Positions 1 through 8,612 of a stretch of 64,000 nt of DNA are shown piece after piece. The position numbers and the translations under genes are program-made. Below the pieces are notes generated by a model. It worked only from the letters and a program-made list of their open reading frames with translations, had not been told where the DNA came from and made no database searches. Source of the DNA: Streptomyces luomodiensis (GTDB lineage: Bacteria; Actinomycetota; Actinomycetes; Streptomycetales; Streptomycetaceae). Position 1 is the stretch's first letter. The number at the start of each line of letters is the position of its first letter. The stretch lies in the NCBI RefSeq assembly GCF_031679605.1, contig NZ_CP117522.1, positions 1,488,001-1,552,000 of the forward strand, given 5' to 3'.

Positions 1-472
1 AGACGCTGCGCGGTCCGACCGGGTTGACATGGCCCCAGTAGCGCTCGTTCTGCGGATGCTGCTGCGGATCGCCGTACGCCTCGGAGGTGGAGGCCAGGAG
101 GAAGCGCGCGTCGTGGCGCCGGGCGAGGGCCAGGGCGTTGCGGGTGCCGAGGCTGCCCGTCTCCAGGGTGTGCAGCGGCAGCCGCAGATAGTCGGCGGGC
201 GAGGCGGGGGACGCGAAGTGCAGCACCAGGTCGGCGGGCCGCTTCACCTCGAACGGCTTGGTGACGTCGGCGTGCAGCAGGGTGAAACCGGGCCGGTCCA
301 TGAGGTGGGCGACGTTGTCCGGGTTGCCGGTGCAGAAGTCGTCCACACAGGTCACGGCCGCGCCCTGGTCGAGCAGCGCCGTGCACAGATGCGAACCGAC
401 GAACCCGGCGCCACCGGTGACCACGGCGTGCGCCCAGGTGCGGACGGGGACGACGGAGTCGAAACGCTCCAT
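1..472 (-). CDS. NAD-dependent epimerase/dehydratase, UDP-glucuronate decarboxylase-like (partial)
   Basis: The 5' part of a short-chain nucleotide-sugar epimerase/dehydratase; the gene runs off the left edge after about 157 residues. The NAD-binding GGAGFVGSH turn lies near residue 20. An FASPASP segment and an STSEAYGDP strand follow, and then a [11 protein letters not shown] stretch that in UDP-xylose synthases comes just before the catalytic YxxxK, which is cut off here. Family knowledge suggests NAD-dependent oxidation at C4 of a UDP- or dTDP-sugar in the cytosol. Two ATGs compete: 472 is 8 nt from a GGAAGG ribosome site and is preferred over 478. The exact sugar cannot be told from the fragment. 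Confidence 0.85.
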   Translation of the reverse strand, partial: MERFDSVVPVRTWAHAVVTGGAGFVGSHLCTALLDQGAAVTCVDDFCTGNPDNVAHLMDRPGFTLLHADVTKPFEVKRPADLVLHFASPASPADYLRLPLHTLETGSLGTRNALALARRHDARFLLASTSEAYGDPQQHPQNERYWGHVNPVGPRSV

Positions 473-551
473 GGCCATTCCCTTCCTTCGCGCATGGGGG
501 CCTTCCCCCAGTACCCGCGGCAAAAGAAGGCAATCAGGGCATATCTGGCGG

Positions 552-1934
552 TCAACCGATGGGGGAAAGATCCTCGGAGTGCACCGGCCCGGCGGCGCGG
601 GCCGCCGCCGCGGGTTCCACGGGAACGACATCGCCGGGCCGCGCCGAGACGCGGCGGGCGGCGGCGCGCCGGGCGTGCACCAGCGCGCCCGCACCGATCA
701 CTGCCGCGATGACCAGCCCGCCGGTCACCAGGGCGCCGCGCGGCCCCGCCCACTCCATGAGCAGCCCCAGCAGGGGCGGACCGGCCAGGCCCCAGGCCGT
801 CTGCGCGGTACGCCAGACGCCCAGCACCCGGCCGCGCATCCCGGGCGGCGGATCGGTCTGGAGCACCGTGGCGCCGGCCGTGTCGGAGACCGACTCGGCC
901 ACCGCCATCGGGGCGACCAGCACCAGCAGCGGAAGCAGCCCCGGCGACAGCCCGGCCACCGCCTGGAGCAGCGCACCGGCGGCGGCGAGCGCGCCGACCA
1001 GCCGTACGGACGGCCGCTGCATCCGTCCCGCCAGGACCGCGCCCGCGATACCGCCCACGGCCAGCATGGTCGCGACGGTTCCGAAGTCCTGGGAGCTCCC
1101 GGCCAGCGGACCGGTGACCAGCACCGCGAGCGTCAGCCCGTAGTTCCGCCCGAAGACGGCGCTCACCGCCGTGATCACGGTGAGGGCGACCAGCCGCGGC
1201 CGCCCCATGAAGAAGGCCAGCCCGTCCCGGGCGCCGGCACCGGAGAACCGCTCCCGTCGCGGGGCGGGCGGGTCCGGGGTGGTGGTGGCCCCGCCCCCGT
1301 AGGGGCGCAGGAAGGGGATGACGGCCGTCACGCACAGGAACGACAGCCCGTTGGCGGCGTAGGCGGCCGCGGTGCCGAGCGCGCCCACCGCGACACCCGC
1401 GCAGGCCACGCCGATGAGCCGGCCGGCGCTGCTGACCACGGAGCCCAGGGCGATCGCCGAAGGGACGTCGGAGGGGGGCACCAGATCGTTGCCGAGCAGG
1501 GCGCAGGCGGGTGCGTCCACGGTGGCGACCAGGCCGGTCACCGCGGCGAGGACCATCAGCGAGACCACGTTGAGCAGGTCGAACGCGACCAGCGCGGCCG
1601 TGACGAAGGCGACGAGGCCCAGCACCGCCTGGCTGACGGCCGCGGTCAGCTTGCGCGGCCAGGCATCCACCACCGCCCCTCCGAGCAGCCCCATGAGCAG
1701 CCCGGGGGCGGCCTGCACGGCCAGGGAGACCCCGGTGGTGGCGGCGGAGCCGGTGATGTGCAGCACCAGCAGGTTCTGCACGGTCAGCTGCATCCAGGTG
1801 CCCACGTTGGACACCAGGTTCGCCGCCGACCACCACCGCATGCCGCGATGGCGCAGACTGCGCCACGGCGTGCGCGTGCCCCGCTCCGGGGAGCGGGGCC
1901 TGGGTATGAGGGGCGGCAGGCAGGAGGAAGTCAT
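552..1934 (-). CDS. MFS transporter (EntS-like drug/siderophore exporter family)
   Basis: A 460-residue major facilitator protein with about twelve hydrophobic segments. The first helix reads [17 protein letters not shown], typical of the MFS_3/enterobactin-exporter group, with a PRKLT cytoplasmic loop after helix 2. A charged Pro/Arg-rich N terminus of about 30 residues precedes the membrane part, and an in-frame ATG at its end (MRWWSAAN) may be the true start. The protein presumably exports a small hydrophobic compound by proton antiport; the substrate cannot be inferred. It is transcribed towards the epimerase gene, with an 80-bp gap, and away from the damaged metal-resistance locus on its right. 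Confidence 0.88.
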   Translation of the reverse strand: MTSSCLPPLIPRPRSPERGTRTPWRSLRHRGMRWWSAANLVSNVGTWMQLTVQNLLVLHITGSAATTGVSLAVQAAPGLLMGLLGGAVVDAWPRKLTAAVSQAVLGLVAFVTAALVAFDLLNVVSLMVLAAVTGLVATVDAPACALLGNDLVPPSDVPSAIALGSVVSSAGRLIGVACAGVAVGALGTAAAYAANGLSFLCVTAVIPFLRPYGGGATTTPDPPAPRRERFSGAGARDGLAFFMGRPRLVALTVITAVSAVFGRNYGLTLAVLVTGPLAGSSQDFGTVATMLAVGGIAGAVLAGRMQRPSVRLVGALAAAGALLQAVAGLSPGLLPLLVLVAPMAVAESVSDTAGATVLQTDPPPGMRGRVLGVWRTAQTAWGLAGPPLLGLLMEWAGPRGALVTGGLVIAAVIGAGALVHARRAAARRVSARPGDVVPVEPAAAARAAGPVHSEDLSPIG

Positions 1935-2153
1935 CGCGGGGTCACGCCGGATTTCCGGGTACGGGGCACGGGCAAGGGCCCTGTCCGGGGCCCGGCCGAC
2001 AGCGGGCGAGCTGCCGCTCGTCGGCGACCGTCCATGCTCACAGACGGCCCCGGAATCCCCGTAACCGGACCGGGGTGGGTTTCCTCACATACCGGATATT
2101 CCCTGGTCAGAGCGGCTGTTCCGGCACATCGCCGACAACGGGTCGGCCGCCGC

Positions 2154-2243
2154 TCAGACTCCCGCGTCGAGGTCGGCCCGCGCCGGCAGGTCGCGCGCGC
2201 CGAGCCGCAGGTGCTCGATGTGGTAGACGGCCTCGTCGCCGAC
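2154..2243 (-). pseudogene. Inverted 3' fragment of an ArsR-family regulator gene
   Basis: Read on the minus strand this stretch encodes DEAVYHIEHLRLG followed by 15 residues and a TGA. That is the C-terminal helix (alpha-5 metal site, DxxxYHxEH type) of an ArsR/SmtB metal sensor. No start or DNA-binding domain is attached. The matching N-terminal part of such a protein lies directly to the right on the plus strand, so the gene looks broken and partly inverted. The breakpoint is near 2243. This is inferred from residue patterns, not from an alignment. Confidence 0.6.
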
Positions 2244-2257
2244 CGACAGACCACCCC

Positions 2258-2485
2258 GGCAGCGCATCTGGACGCGGACTCCGCCGCCACCATCGCCGCC
2301 ACCCTCCAGGCCCTGGCCACCCCCTCGCGGCCGATGATCCTCACCCGGCTCCGCCAGGCCCCCTGGCGGTCGGCATGGAGCAGTCCGCGGTCTCCCACCA
2401 GCTCCGGCTGCTGCGCGCGCTCGGGCTGGTCACCGGCTCGCGCCAGGGCCGCAGGATCGTCTACAGCCTCTACGACAACCGTCGC
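2258..2485 (+). pseudogene. Broken ArsR-family regulator, N-terminal and DNA-binding part
   Basis: Plus-strand codons give DADSAATIAATLQALATPSR and then MILTRLRQAP in one frame. At about 2363 the reading moves to the +2 frame and continues VGMEQSAVSHQLRLLRALG, GRRIVYSLYDN. This is the winged-helix core of an ArsR repressor, missing roughly five to ten residues at the shift. The C-terminal metal-binding helix is absent here and is found inverted at 2154-2243. No intact start is seen. A non-functional remnant is the simplest reading. Confidence 0.65.
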
Positions 2486-2912
2486 CCAGCTCCTCGCCAC
2501 CGTACGGGAGTGGGAGGACGCCGGGGAGCGGGTCCTGATGGTCGGCGACGGGGTCAACGACGCCCCGGCACTCGCGGCCGCGCACAGCGGTGTCGCCATG
2601 GGCCGGGCGGGTTCCGCCCTGACGCTGGAGACCGCCGACGCCGTGATCGTCCGCGATGAACTGGCCGCCGTGCCCTCGGTCGTCGCCCTGTCCCGGCGGG
2701 CCCGCCGTCTGGTCACGCAGAACCTGGTCATCGCGTGTGTGTGCATCGGCGCGCTGGTGGTGTGGGATCTGCTCGGCCATCTGCCGCTGCCACTCGGCGT
2801 GGCGGGCCACGAGGGCTCCACGGTCCTGGTGGGCCTCAACGGTCTGCCGCTGCTGCGCACCTCCGCCTGGCCGGGCGCCACGGGGACCGATCACCAGGCC
2901 GCGGGGAGCTGA
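2486..2912 (+). pseudogene. C-terminal fragment of a heavy-metal P1B-type ATPase
   Basis: About 140 residues in frame to a TGA at 2910-2912: REWEDAGERVLMVGDGVNDAPALAAA (the hinge motif GDGxNDAP) is followed by GVAMGRAGS, the ETADAVIV segment and two C-terminal hydrophobic helices ending with GHEGSTVLVGLNGLPLL. The transmembrane CPx motif, DKTGT phosphorylation site and A domain are all missing. It joins directly to the ArsR remnant, as though a deletion removed the end of one gene and most of the next. A pump cannot be made from this piece. Substrates of intact relatives are Zn, Cd, Pb or Co. Confidence 0.75.
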
Positions 2913-3026
2913 GCGGCGTGCGAGCCGGACGGCAGACCCCCTCGGCCCGCCGCCACGAGGACCGATCACCAGGCCGCAGGGAGCCAAGCGGCGTCCGGGC
3001 CGGGCGGCAGACCCCCTCGGCCCGCC
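2877..3026 (+). repeat. 75-bp tandem duplication, two copies
   Basis: Units 2877-2951 and 2952-3026 are direct copies with a handful of substitutions; both contain CACCAGGCCGC and CAGACCCCCTCGGCCCGCC. The first copy contains the stop codon of the ATPase fragment. The repeat fills the gap up to the start of the intact ArsR gene. Confidence 0.85.
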
Positions 3027-3042
3027 GCTCTACGATGGGCAC

Positions 3043-3402
3043 ATGCCGGTCAGCGAACCCTCCTCATCTGCGACCCGGTCGCATACGCATCCCAGCGGCG
3101 CGGCGCAGTTCGCCACGGCCGCGCATGTCTTCTCGCTGCTTTCCGACCCGACCCGGCTGCATCTGGTGTGGTCCCTCGCCCGGGGCGAGGCCGATGTCAA
3201 CACCCTCACCCAGGCCAGCGGGGCGGCCCGCCCGGCAGTGAGCCAGCACCTGGCCAAGCTCCGGCTGGCCGGGCTGGTCCAGGTGCGCAAGGACGGCCGC
3301 CGCTCGGTGTACTCACTCCACGACGGCCATCTGCGCCGGCTGGTCATCGAGGCCGTCAACCACGCGGATCACACGGTCACCGGGGCCCCGCCGCACGACT
3401 GA
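3043..3402 (+). CDS. ArsR/SmtB-family Zn/Co-type sensor repressor (CzrA-like)
   Basis: A 119-residue winged-helix metal sensor. The recognition region reads SGAARPAVSQHLAKLRLAGLV, followed by the wing KDGRRSVYSLHDGH. The C-terminal helix matches the alpha-5 signature Asp-x-His-x10-His-x2-His exactly (HDGH, ten residues, NHADH); in CzrA and SmtB this motif binds Zn or Co and releases DNA. The start at 3043 is preferred over an out-of-frame ATG at 3035. It is convergent with a CDF efflux pump 41 bp away, the usual partner of CzrA, so it probably represses metal export genes. No operator was identified with confidence. Confidence 0.85.
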   Translation: MPVSEPSSSATRSHTHPSGAAQFATAAHVFSLLSDPTRLHLVWSLARGEADVNTLTQASGAARPAVSQHLAKLRLAGLVQVRKDGRRSVYSLHDGHLRRLVIEAVNHADHTVTGAPPHD

Positions 3403-3443
3403 GCGTCAGGCCACGGACCCGCGGCCACGCCCTCCGGAACGTC

Positions 3444-4454
3444 TCACCCGGTGTGGTGGGCCAGCAGGCGGTGGGGGTCCGCCGCGCCCGGCGCCGGGGC
3501 CGGATCGGTGTGCACCAGGGCGGCGGTGAGCCGGGGCACCGCGTGCAGCAGGGCGTGTTCGACCCCGACCGCCACCTCGTGCGCCGCCCGCAGATCCAGG
3601 CCGCCGTCCACCTCGACCGCGACCTCGGCGCGCAGCCGGTGGCCGATCCAGCGCATCCGCAGTTCGGTCACTCCTAGCACCCCGGGGACCTCGCGCAGCG
3701 CGGCCTCGCCCGTGTCGATCAGCGCCGGGTCGACGGAGTCCATCAGCCGCCGGAACACCTCACGGGCGGCGTCCCCCAGGACGAGCAGGATCGCGGCGGT
3801 GATGACCAGACCGACAACCGGATCGGCCCACTGCCGGCCGAGCGCCACGCCGCCCGCGCCCAGCAGCACGGCCAGGGAGGTGAAGCCGTCGGTGCGGGCA
3901 TGCAGTCCGTCGGCGACCAGGGCCGCCGAGCCGATCCGGCGCCCGACCCGGATGCGATGGCGCGCCACCCATTCGTTGCCGAGGAAACCGACGACCGCGG
4001 CGACCGCGACGACGCCCGGATGGGAGAGGTCGCGCGGGTGCAGCAGCCGGTCCACGGCCTCGTAGGCGGCCAGGGCCGCCGAGGCGGCGATGGTGAGCAC
4101 GATGACGATCCCGGCCAGGTCCTCGGCGCGGCCGTAGCCGTAGGTGAACCGGCGGTTCGCCGCCCGGCGGCCCAGGACGAACGCCACTCCGAGCGGCAGC
4201 GCGGTCAGCGCGTCGGCGGCGTTGTGCACGGTGTCGCCCAGCAGCGCCACCGAGCCGGACACCACGACGACAACGGCCTGGAGGACCGCGGTGGCGCCCA
4301 GGACGGCGAGGGAGAGCCACAGGGCGCGCATGCCCTCGGCCGACGACTCCAGCGCGGAGTCGACCTTCTCGGCCGACTCGTGCGCATGCGGTTTCAGCAG
4401 ATGCGCGAGCTGGTGCCGCCGGTGGGACCGGCCTCCGTGACGGTGGGAGTCCAT
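3444..4454 (-). CDS. Cation diffusion facilitator (CDF) family metal efflux pump, CzrB/ZitB-like
   Basis: A 336-residue proton-driven exporter of divalent metal from the cytoplasm. The His-rich N terminus (HRHGGRSHRRH, HAHES) may gather metal. Helices 2 and 5 carry the paired metal-site motifs GDTVHNAADALT and ADGLHARTDGFTS; the His/Asp pair favours Zn. A C-terminal ferredoxin-like domain (residues about 230-330) ends the protein. The gene converges on the CzrA-like sensor. The upstream region holds GTGCA/TGCAC half-sites near 4477-4490 that could be an operator, but this is weak. Confidence 0.9.
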   Translation of the reverse strand: MDSHRHGGRSHRRHQLAHLLKPHAHESAEKVDSALESSAEGMRALWLSLAVLGATAVLQAVVVVVSGSVALLGDTVHNAADALTALPLGVAFVLGRRAANRRFTYGYGRAEDLAGIVIVLTIAASAALAAYEAVDRLLHPRDLSHPGVVAVAAVVGFLGNEWVARHRIRVGRRIGSAALVADGLHARTDGFTSLAVLLGAGGVALGRQWADPVVGLVITAAILLVLGDAAREVFRRLMDSVDPALIDTGEAALREVPGVLGVTELRMRWIGHRLRAEVAVEVDGGLDLRAAHEVAVGVEHALLHAVPRLTAALVHTDPAPAPGAADPHRLLAHHTG

Positions 4455-4555
4455 ACGGCCATTATGTGCTTACGAGTGCACGCATGCACCAGTCGGTTCG
4501 CGGAAGGCTTTCGGGACCGCACCAGCGGCCACCCGAAGGCCGGCCGGGGACCCCG

Positions 4556-5407
4556 TCACCGCGCAAAACCACCGGCCTCGGCGCCGAGTACGTTCAAAAG
4601 GGCCAGCGCCTCGGCGCCAGGGGACCCTGGCGGCGCACTGTAGAGCACCAGGTGCTGGTCGCGGTCGGTGAGCGCGAGCGCATCGCAGTCGACGGTGATC
4701 TCCCCGACGACCGGGTGCCGGAAGGTCTTCGTGAGCATCTGCGCGGCCTGCACGTCATGCCGCTCCCAGAGCCGGGCGAACTCGGGGCTGCCGTCGCGGA
4801 GTTCGTCGACGAGTCCGGTCACCGCGGGGTCGGACGGATAACGGGCGAGGGTGGCCCGGAGCTGCCCGACGACGCTCAGCCGGAACTCCGCGGCGTCGGA
4901 GATTCCGTAGAGCGTGGCATCGGCGTGCGCCGATGCGAGAAACGCCCGGCGGGCGAGGTTGCGGTCCTCGGGGGTGAGGGGGGCGAAGTCCTCCAGGAGC
5001 GCGGCCGCGAGGTCGTTCCAGGCGAGCACCTCGAACGCGGCGGACACCACGAAACCGGCCGTCTGCGGCAGCCGCTCGAGAAGCGTGAGGATGCTCGGGC
5101 GGACGTCGCGCCGGTGCAGTCCGGTGCGGTTCGGCGCGGTGCCCGCGAGGAGGTGGAGGTGATCGGACTCGGCGTCCGTGAGCCGCAGCGCGCCCGCGAT
5201 CCCGGCGAGGACCTCACCCGACGGTCGCGGCGCCCTGCCCTGCTCGAGCCGGACGTAGTACTCCGTGGAGATGTGCGCGAGGACCGCCACTTCCTCGCGG
5301 CGCAGACCTGGTGTGCGGCGCCGCGGGCCGGCGGGAAGGCCGACGTCCTGCGGGCGCAGCCGCTCGCGGCGGCTGCGGAGGAATGCCCCGAGCTCCTGTT
5401 TGTCCAT
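4556..5407 (-). CDS. XRE-family regulator with MmyB-like ligand-binding domain
   Basis: A 283-residue protein with an N-terminal helix-turn-helix (RRTPGLRREEVAVLAHISTEYYVRLEQGR, about residues 30-60) and a C-terminal PAS-like MmyB domain (residues about 105-270) that in this family binds a small hydrophobic ligand. The start at 5407 gives the standard MDKQELGAFLRSRRERL opening. It is divergent from an SDR gene with 85 bp between starts; this pairing is very common in actinobacteria and suggests that the regulator controls the neighbouring reductase. The inducer is unknown. Confidence 0.9.
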   Translation of the reverse strand: MDKQELGAFLRSRRERLRPQDVGLPAGPRRRTPGLRREEVAVLAHISTEYYVRLEQGRAPRPSGEVLAGIAGALRLTDAESDHLHLLAGTAPNRTGLHRRDVRPSILTLLERLPQTAGFVVSAAFEVLAWNDLAAALLEDFAPLTPEDRNLARRAFLASAHADATLYGISDAAEFRLSVVGQLRATLARYPSDPAVTGLVDELRDGSPEFARLWERHDVQAAQMLTKTFRHPVVGEITVDCDALALTDRDQHLVLYSAPPGSPGAEALALLNVLGAEAGGFAR

Positions 5408-5492
5408 GCGCCCAGTGTGCGCGCCGCCCGGCGGCGGATCCTGGTACTGCCTGTGCCTGTATCCGGCCGGCAGCCGGCCGAACGCTGTTGCC

Positions 5493-6296
5493 ATGACGAA
5501 CACCACGAACACCACGAACACCACCGACGGCGCCCCCGTCGGCCTGCTCACCGGCAAGGTCGTCTTCATCACCGGCGCCAGCCGCGGCATCGGGGCGGCC
5601 GCGGCCCGGCTCTTCGCCGCCGAGGGCGCCGCTGTCGTGCTCGCCGCCCGCGGCACCGACGCCCTCGACCGCATCGTGAAGGAGATCCGCGCCGACGGCG
5701 GCACCGCCGACGCCGTCACCCTGGACCTCGCCGACCCCGCGAGCATCCGCACCGCTGTCGACCACGTCGAAAAGCTCCACGGCCGGCTCGACGGCGCCTT
5801 CAACAACGGCGCGGTCCCCCAGCGACAGTTCGGCCCGGTCGAGACCACCAGCGACGAGGACATCGACGAGCAGTTCGCCGTGAACTTCCGTTCGCACTGG
5901 ACCGCCATGAACGCCGAGGCCGCGCTCATGCGGCGGGGCGGCGGCGGGGCGATCGTCAACACCTCGAGCATCGGCAGCCGCCGCGCGAACCCCGCCCTGC
6001 CCGCCTACGGCGCCATGAAGCGTGCGCTCAACAGCCTTACCGAGACCGCCGCGGTGAACTGGGCCGGTGACCGTATCCGGGTCAACGGCATCACCCCCGG
6101 AGGCACCGCCACGGAGATGATCGACACCTGGGAGGCGGCGACTCCCGGCGTCGTCGAGCAGATGACCGCGACGATCCCGCTCGGTCGGATGGCCGAGCCC
6201 CGGCAGATCGCCGAGGCGGCCGCATGGCTGCTCAGTGACCGCGCCTCGTACGTGACCGGCGCGATCCTGCCGGTCGACGGCGGCGCCGGCGCCTGA
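5493..6296 (+). CDS. Short-chain dehydrogenase/reductase (SDR)
   Basis: A 267-residue classical SDR. The cofactor loop TGASRGIG is at residues 27-34. FNNGA stands where NNAG is usual, and the catalytic Ser and YxxxK follow (NTSSIGS, then YGAMK). The C terminus has the INGITPGGTATEM and VTGAILPVDGG signatures. The first twelve residues are coded by three perfect 9-bp repeats (ACGAACACC), a local expansion. Its substrate is unknown; the divergent XRE regulator probably controls it. Start 5493 is chosen because translation upstream is not protein-like. Confidence 0.9.
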   Translation: MTNTTNTTNTTDGAPVGLLTGKVVFITGASRGIGAAAARLFAAEGAAVVLAARGTDALDRIVKEIRADGGTADAVTLDLADPASIRTAVDHVEKLHGRLDGAFNNGAVPQRQFGPVETTSDEDIDEQFAVNFRSHWTAMNAEAALMRRGGGGAIVNTSSIGSRRANPALPAYGAMKRALNSLTETAAVNWAGDRIRVNGITPGGTATEMIDTWEAATPGVVEQMTATIPLGRMAEPRQIAEAAAWLLSDRASYVTGAILPVDGGAGA

Positions 6297-6305
6297 ACCA
6301 CCGGG

Positions 6306-6393
6306 CCGGCGAGCCGGCGGGTCGGCGGGTCGGCGGGTCGGCGGGTCGGCGGGTCGGTGGGTCGGCGAGCCAGCAGGCCGGCGGGTCGGTGTG
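6306..6393 (+). repeat. 8-bp microsatellite, eleven units
   Basis: Eleven consecutive octamers based on TCGGCGGG, with variants CCGGCGAG, TCGGTGGG and CCAGCAGG, fill the space between the convergent SDR and rpsR stop codons. Four central units are identical. No gene or terminator hairpin is evident in it. Confidence 0.9.
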
Positions 6394-6398
6394 AGGGG

Positions 6399-6641
6399 TC
6401 AGCGCGATCCGTAGGGCAGCAGCGCCATCTCCCGCGCGTTCTTGATGGCGCGGGCGAGCAGGCGCTGCTGCCGGCGGCTCACCCGGGTCACCCGGCGGCT
6501 GCGTATTTTGCCGCGGTCGGAGATGAACTTCCGCAGCAGTTCGGTGTCCTTGTAATCGATGTAGGTGATACCAGCCTTGTCCAGCGGGTTGACACGGTCG
6601 CGCCGGGCATCCCGGCGGGTGGGGTGGGGGCGTCGGGACAT
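6399..6641 (-). CDS. rpsR: 30S ribosomal protein S18, zinc-regulon paralogue
   Basis: An 80-residue S18 with the conserved core [22 protein letters not shown] and [23 protein letters not shown]. It contains no cysteine, the mark of the C-minus paralogues made under zinc starvation. It is the last gene of a minus-strand run rpmG-rpmE-cobW-rpsR read from a Zur box at 8303-8317. Of two adjacent ATGs, 6641 has the better spacing (8 nt) to GAGGA; 6644 is possible. It should replace the housekeeping S18 in the 30S subunit when zinc is scarce. Confidence 0.95.
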   Translation of the reverse strand: MSRRPHPTRRDARRDRVNPLDKAGITYIDYKDTELLRKFISDRGKIRSRRVTRVSRRQQRLLARAIKNAREMALLPYGSR

Positions 6642-6690
6642 CATCGGGTCCTCGTCTGTTGGTGCGGTGCGTACGGTGTCCGGGCCCGGG

Positions 6691-7857
6691 TCAGGACACC
6701 GGGTCCAGCAGTTCGTCGAAGGCGTGCGGCAGCCGGCTCCAGGCGTCCGGCCCGGCCGCGTACTCGGCGTCGGTCAGCAGACAGGAGTCGAGCAGGGCCA
6801 GCAGCCCGTCCCGGTCCAGGCCGGGCGAGGTGAAGGTGAGGTGCTGACAGCGGTCGCCGTGGTCGGGATGCCAGTCCAGCGCGGCGGCGACCCGCCGCTC
6901 GGCCGGCACCATCTCCCAGGCGGCGTCCGGCAGCGCGGCCAGCCACGGACCGGCCGACTCCACGCACAGGGCCCCGCCCGCCGCGTCCCACGACAGCAGG
7001 GTGTCGCCCCGGTCGGCCAGCCAGAAGCGGCCCCTGCTGCGGGCCGCCGCGCAGGTCAGGTCCTCCAGCGCCGCGTAGAGCCGCTGCGGGTGGAAGGGCC
7101 GCTCGCGCCGCCAGACCACGGTGGCCACTCCGTGCGCGTCACCCTCCTGCGGCAGCAGCGCACAGGCCGGGTGCTGACGGGCGGCCGCCGCCGCGATGTC
7201 GAAGCCCTGGAGCAGGGCGGGCCCCAGGGCCCCCTCGCCGAGCCGCACCTGGCGGGCGCCCGGGGTGAGCTGGGTGAGCAGCGCATGGTCACCGTCGTCG
7301 GCGGCCTCCTCGCCCGTGGGGTCCTCGGCGACGGCGATCAGCGTGGGGTACTCCAGCTGCCGGGCGAAGGTGTCGGCGATGGTGCGCTGATCGGTCGGGG
7401 CGGCGGCGAGACCCACCTCGGCCAGGTCGTCGCCGTTCGCGAGGTACGGCACCATCAGGGCCGGATCGATCGCGGTGGCCACTCCGGTCAGCTCCAGCGG
7501 GGCGCCCTCGGCCGCGATGACGGCCGCCATGGCCTGGGGTTCGACCGAGTCCCACAGTTCGACCACGGCGAGCCGGTGTCCGCCGCCGGTGGCCAGGCGC
7601 AGCAGTTCGGGGACCATGTCCTCGCGCAGCGCACAGCACGCGCAGTCGTTCACCAGCGGCGCCTCGCCACTGCCGAGCGTCCCGGAGGCGTCGCGCACGG
7701 TGCGGCGCACGGCCCGGCCGGTGGCGGCGGAGAGATCGTGGTGCAGGGCCACCGAGCCGGGCACGGTGCGCAGGATCTCCTCGACGGCGGCGCGGCGGGC
7801 ATCCGCGTGCAGCCCGCCCACCACCGCGACGGGCAGCCGGGTCTCGTCCGCGTTCAC
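6691..7857 (-). CDS. CobW/COG0523-family protein with a degenerate P-loop, Zur cluster
   Basis: A 388-residue member of the G3E/CobW group, whose known members are GTP-driven zinc chaperones. The diagnostic CxCC site is present ([12 protein letters not shown]) and a CobW_C-like domain follows ([25 protein letters not shown]). The Walker A region, however, reads [12 protein letters not shown]: the Lys and Thr of GKT(T) are Arg and Arg. The NKxD guanine motif is replaced by IAVAEDP. GTP hydrolysis is therefore doubtful. It starts at GTG 7857, which overlaps the rpmE stop codon (GTGA), so the two are translationally coupled. The location points to a role in zinc supply under Zur control. Confidence 0.85.
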   Translation of the reverse strand: MNADETRLPVAVVGGLHADARRAAVEEILRTVPGSVALHHDLSAATGRAVRRTVRDASGTLGSGEAPLVNDCACCALREDMVPELLRLATGGGHRLAVVELWDSVEPQAMAAVIAAEGAPLELTGVATAIDPALMVPYLANGDDLAEVGLAAAPTDQRTIADTFARQLEYPTLIAVAEDPTGEEAADDGDHALLTQLTPGARQVRLGEGALGPALLQGFDIAAAAARQHPACALLPQEGDAHGVATVVWRRERPFHPQRLYAALEDLTCAAARSRGRFWLADRGDTLLSWDAAGGALCVESAGPWLAALPDAAWEMVPAERRVAAALDWHPDHGDRCQHLTFTSPGLDRDGLLALLDSCLLTDAEYAAGPDAWSRLPHAFDELLDPVS

Positions 7858-8111
7858 CGGCCCCTCCGTCCGCGTCCGTAACGCCGCTCGAACCGCTCGA
7901 CGCGTCCGGCGGTGTCCAGGACCCGCTGGGTGCCGGTGTAGAAGGGGTGGCTCGCCGCGGAGATCTCGACGTCGATGACCGGATAGGTGTTGCCGTCCTC
8001 CCATTCGACGGTCTTGTCGCTGGTGGCGGTGGAGCGGGTGAGGAAGGCGAAGTCGGCGGACCGGTCGCGGAAGACGACGGGCCGGTACTCGGGGTGAATG
8101 CCGGGCTTCAT
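7854..8111 (-). CDS. rpmE2: 50S ribosomal protein L31 type B (zinc-independent)
   Basis: An 85-residue type B L31: [28 protein letters not shown], the central [26 protein letters not shown], and a basic tail. It lacks the CxxC zinc ligands of type A L31. In Streptomyces and Bacillus this form replaces zinc-bound L31 in low zinc, freeing metal. It lies 5 bp downstream of rpmG, and its stop overlaps the GTG of the cobW-like gene. Confidence 0.97.
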   Translation of the reverse strand: MKPGIHPEYRPVVFRDRSADFAFLTRSTATSDKTVEWEDGNTYPVIDVEISAASHPFYTGTQRVLDTAGRVERFERRYGRGRRGR

Positions 8112-8116
8112 GGTGG

Positions 8117-8281
8117 TCAGCGCTCCTCGCGGAAGTCGACGTGGCGGCCGACGACCGGGTCGTACTTGCGCAGGGTCATCCGGTCCGGGTCGTTCCGCCG
8201 GTTCTTGCGGGTCACGTACGTATAGCCGGTGCCCGCGGTGGACCTCAGCTTGATGATCGGACGTAGTTCATTGCGTGCCAT
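8117..8281 (-). CDS. rpmG: 50S ribosomal protein L33, cysteine-free paralogue
   Basis: A small gene of 54 codons starting [20 protein letters not shown] and ending [12 protein letters not shown]. The [18 protein letters not shown] core identifies L33. It has no cysteines, unlike the zinc-ribbon form. It is the first gene of the minus-strand Zur-controlled run; the Zur box lies 22 bp upstream of its start. Confidence 0.95.
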   Translation of the reverse strand: MARNELRPIIKLRSTAGTGYTYVTRKNRRNDPDRMTLRKYDPVVGRHVDFREER

Positions 8282-8302
8282 GAGCCACAGCATACACTGA
8301 AG

Positions 8303-8317
8303 TGGTTTTCATTTTCA
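8303..8317 (+). promoter_or_regulatory. Putative Zur box between divergent rpmG and rpmB
   Basis: TGGTTTTCATTTTCA matches the Streptomyces Zur consensus (TGAAAATCATTTTCA in this orientation) perfectly over its right nine bases and at TG on the left. It lies in the only AT-rich patch of the 94-bp divergent region, placed to block both promoters. All six neighbouring genes belong to families known from Zur regulons. Confidence 0.8.
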
Positions 8318-8375
8318 TCTAGCTGCTACGCTGCCGCGACATCCGCACCACACACCACCACCGAACGGAGGAAGA

Positions 8376-8612
8376 ATGTCCGCCCACTGCCAACTCACCG
8401 GCCGGCAGCCCGGCTTCGGCCACCACGTCTCCCACTCCCACCGCCGCACCAAGCGCCGGTTCGACCCCAACATCCAGCGCAAGCGCTACTGGCTGCCCAG
8501 CGAGGGCCGCCATGTCCGGCTCACCCTCAGCGCCAAGGCCGTCAAGACGGTCGACATGATCGGCATCGAGGCCGCCGTGGCCCGTATCCGCGCCCGGGGA
8601 GGGAAGGTCTGA
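8376..8612 (+). CDS. rpmB: 50S ribosomal protein L28 paralogue
   Basis: A 78-residue L28: [34 protein letters not shown] opening, then [14 protein letters not shown]. It retains one Cys (residue 5) but no CxxC pair. A ribosome site (GGAGGAAGA) precedes the ATG. Its stop overlaps the rpsN start by one base (TGATG), giving tight coupling. It is controlled by the shared Zur box. Confidence 0.96.
   Translation: MSAHCQLTGRQPGFGHHVSHSHRRTKRRFDPNIQRKRYWLPSEGRHVRLTLSAKAVKTVDMIGIEAAVARIRARGGKV

Noticed and set aside
258..2912. A single 884-residue plus-strand open frame across the left end
   Set aside because: Most of it is the shadow of the MFS gene on the other strand. Only its last part, from about 2258, carries recognisable ArsR and ATPase segments.
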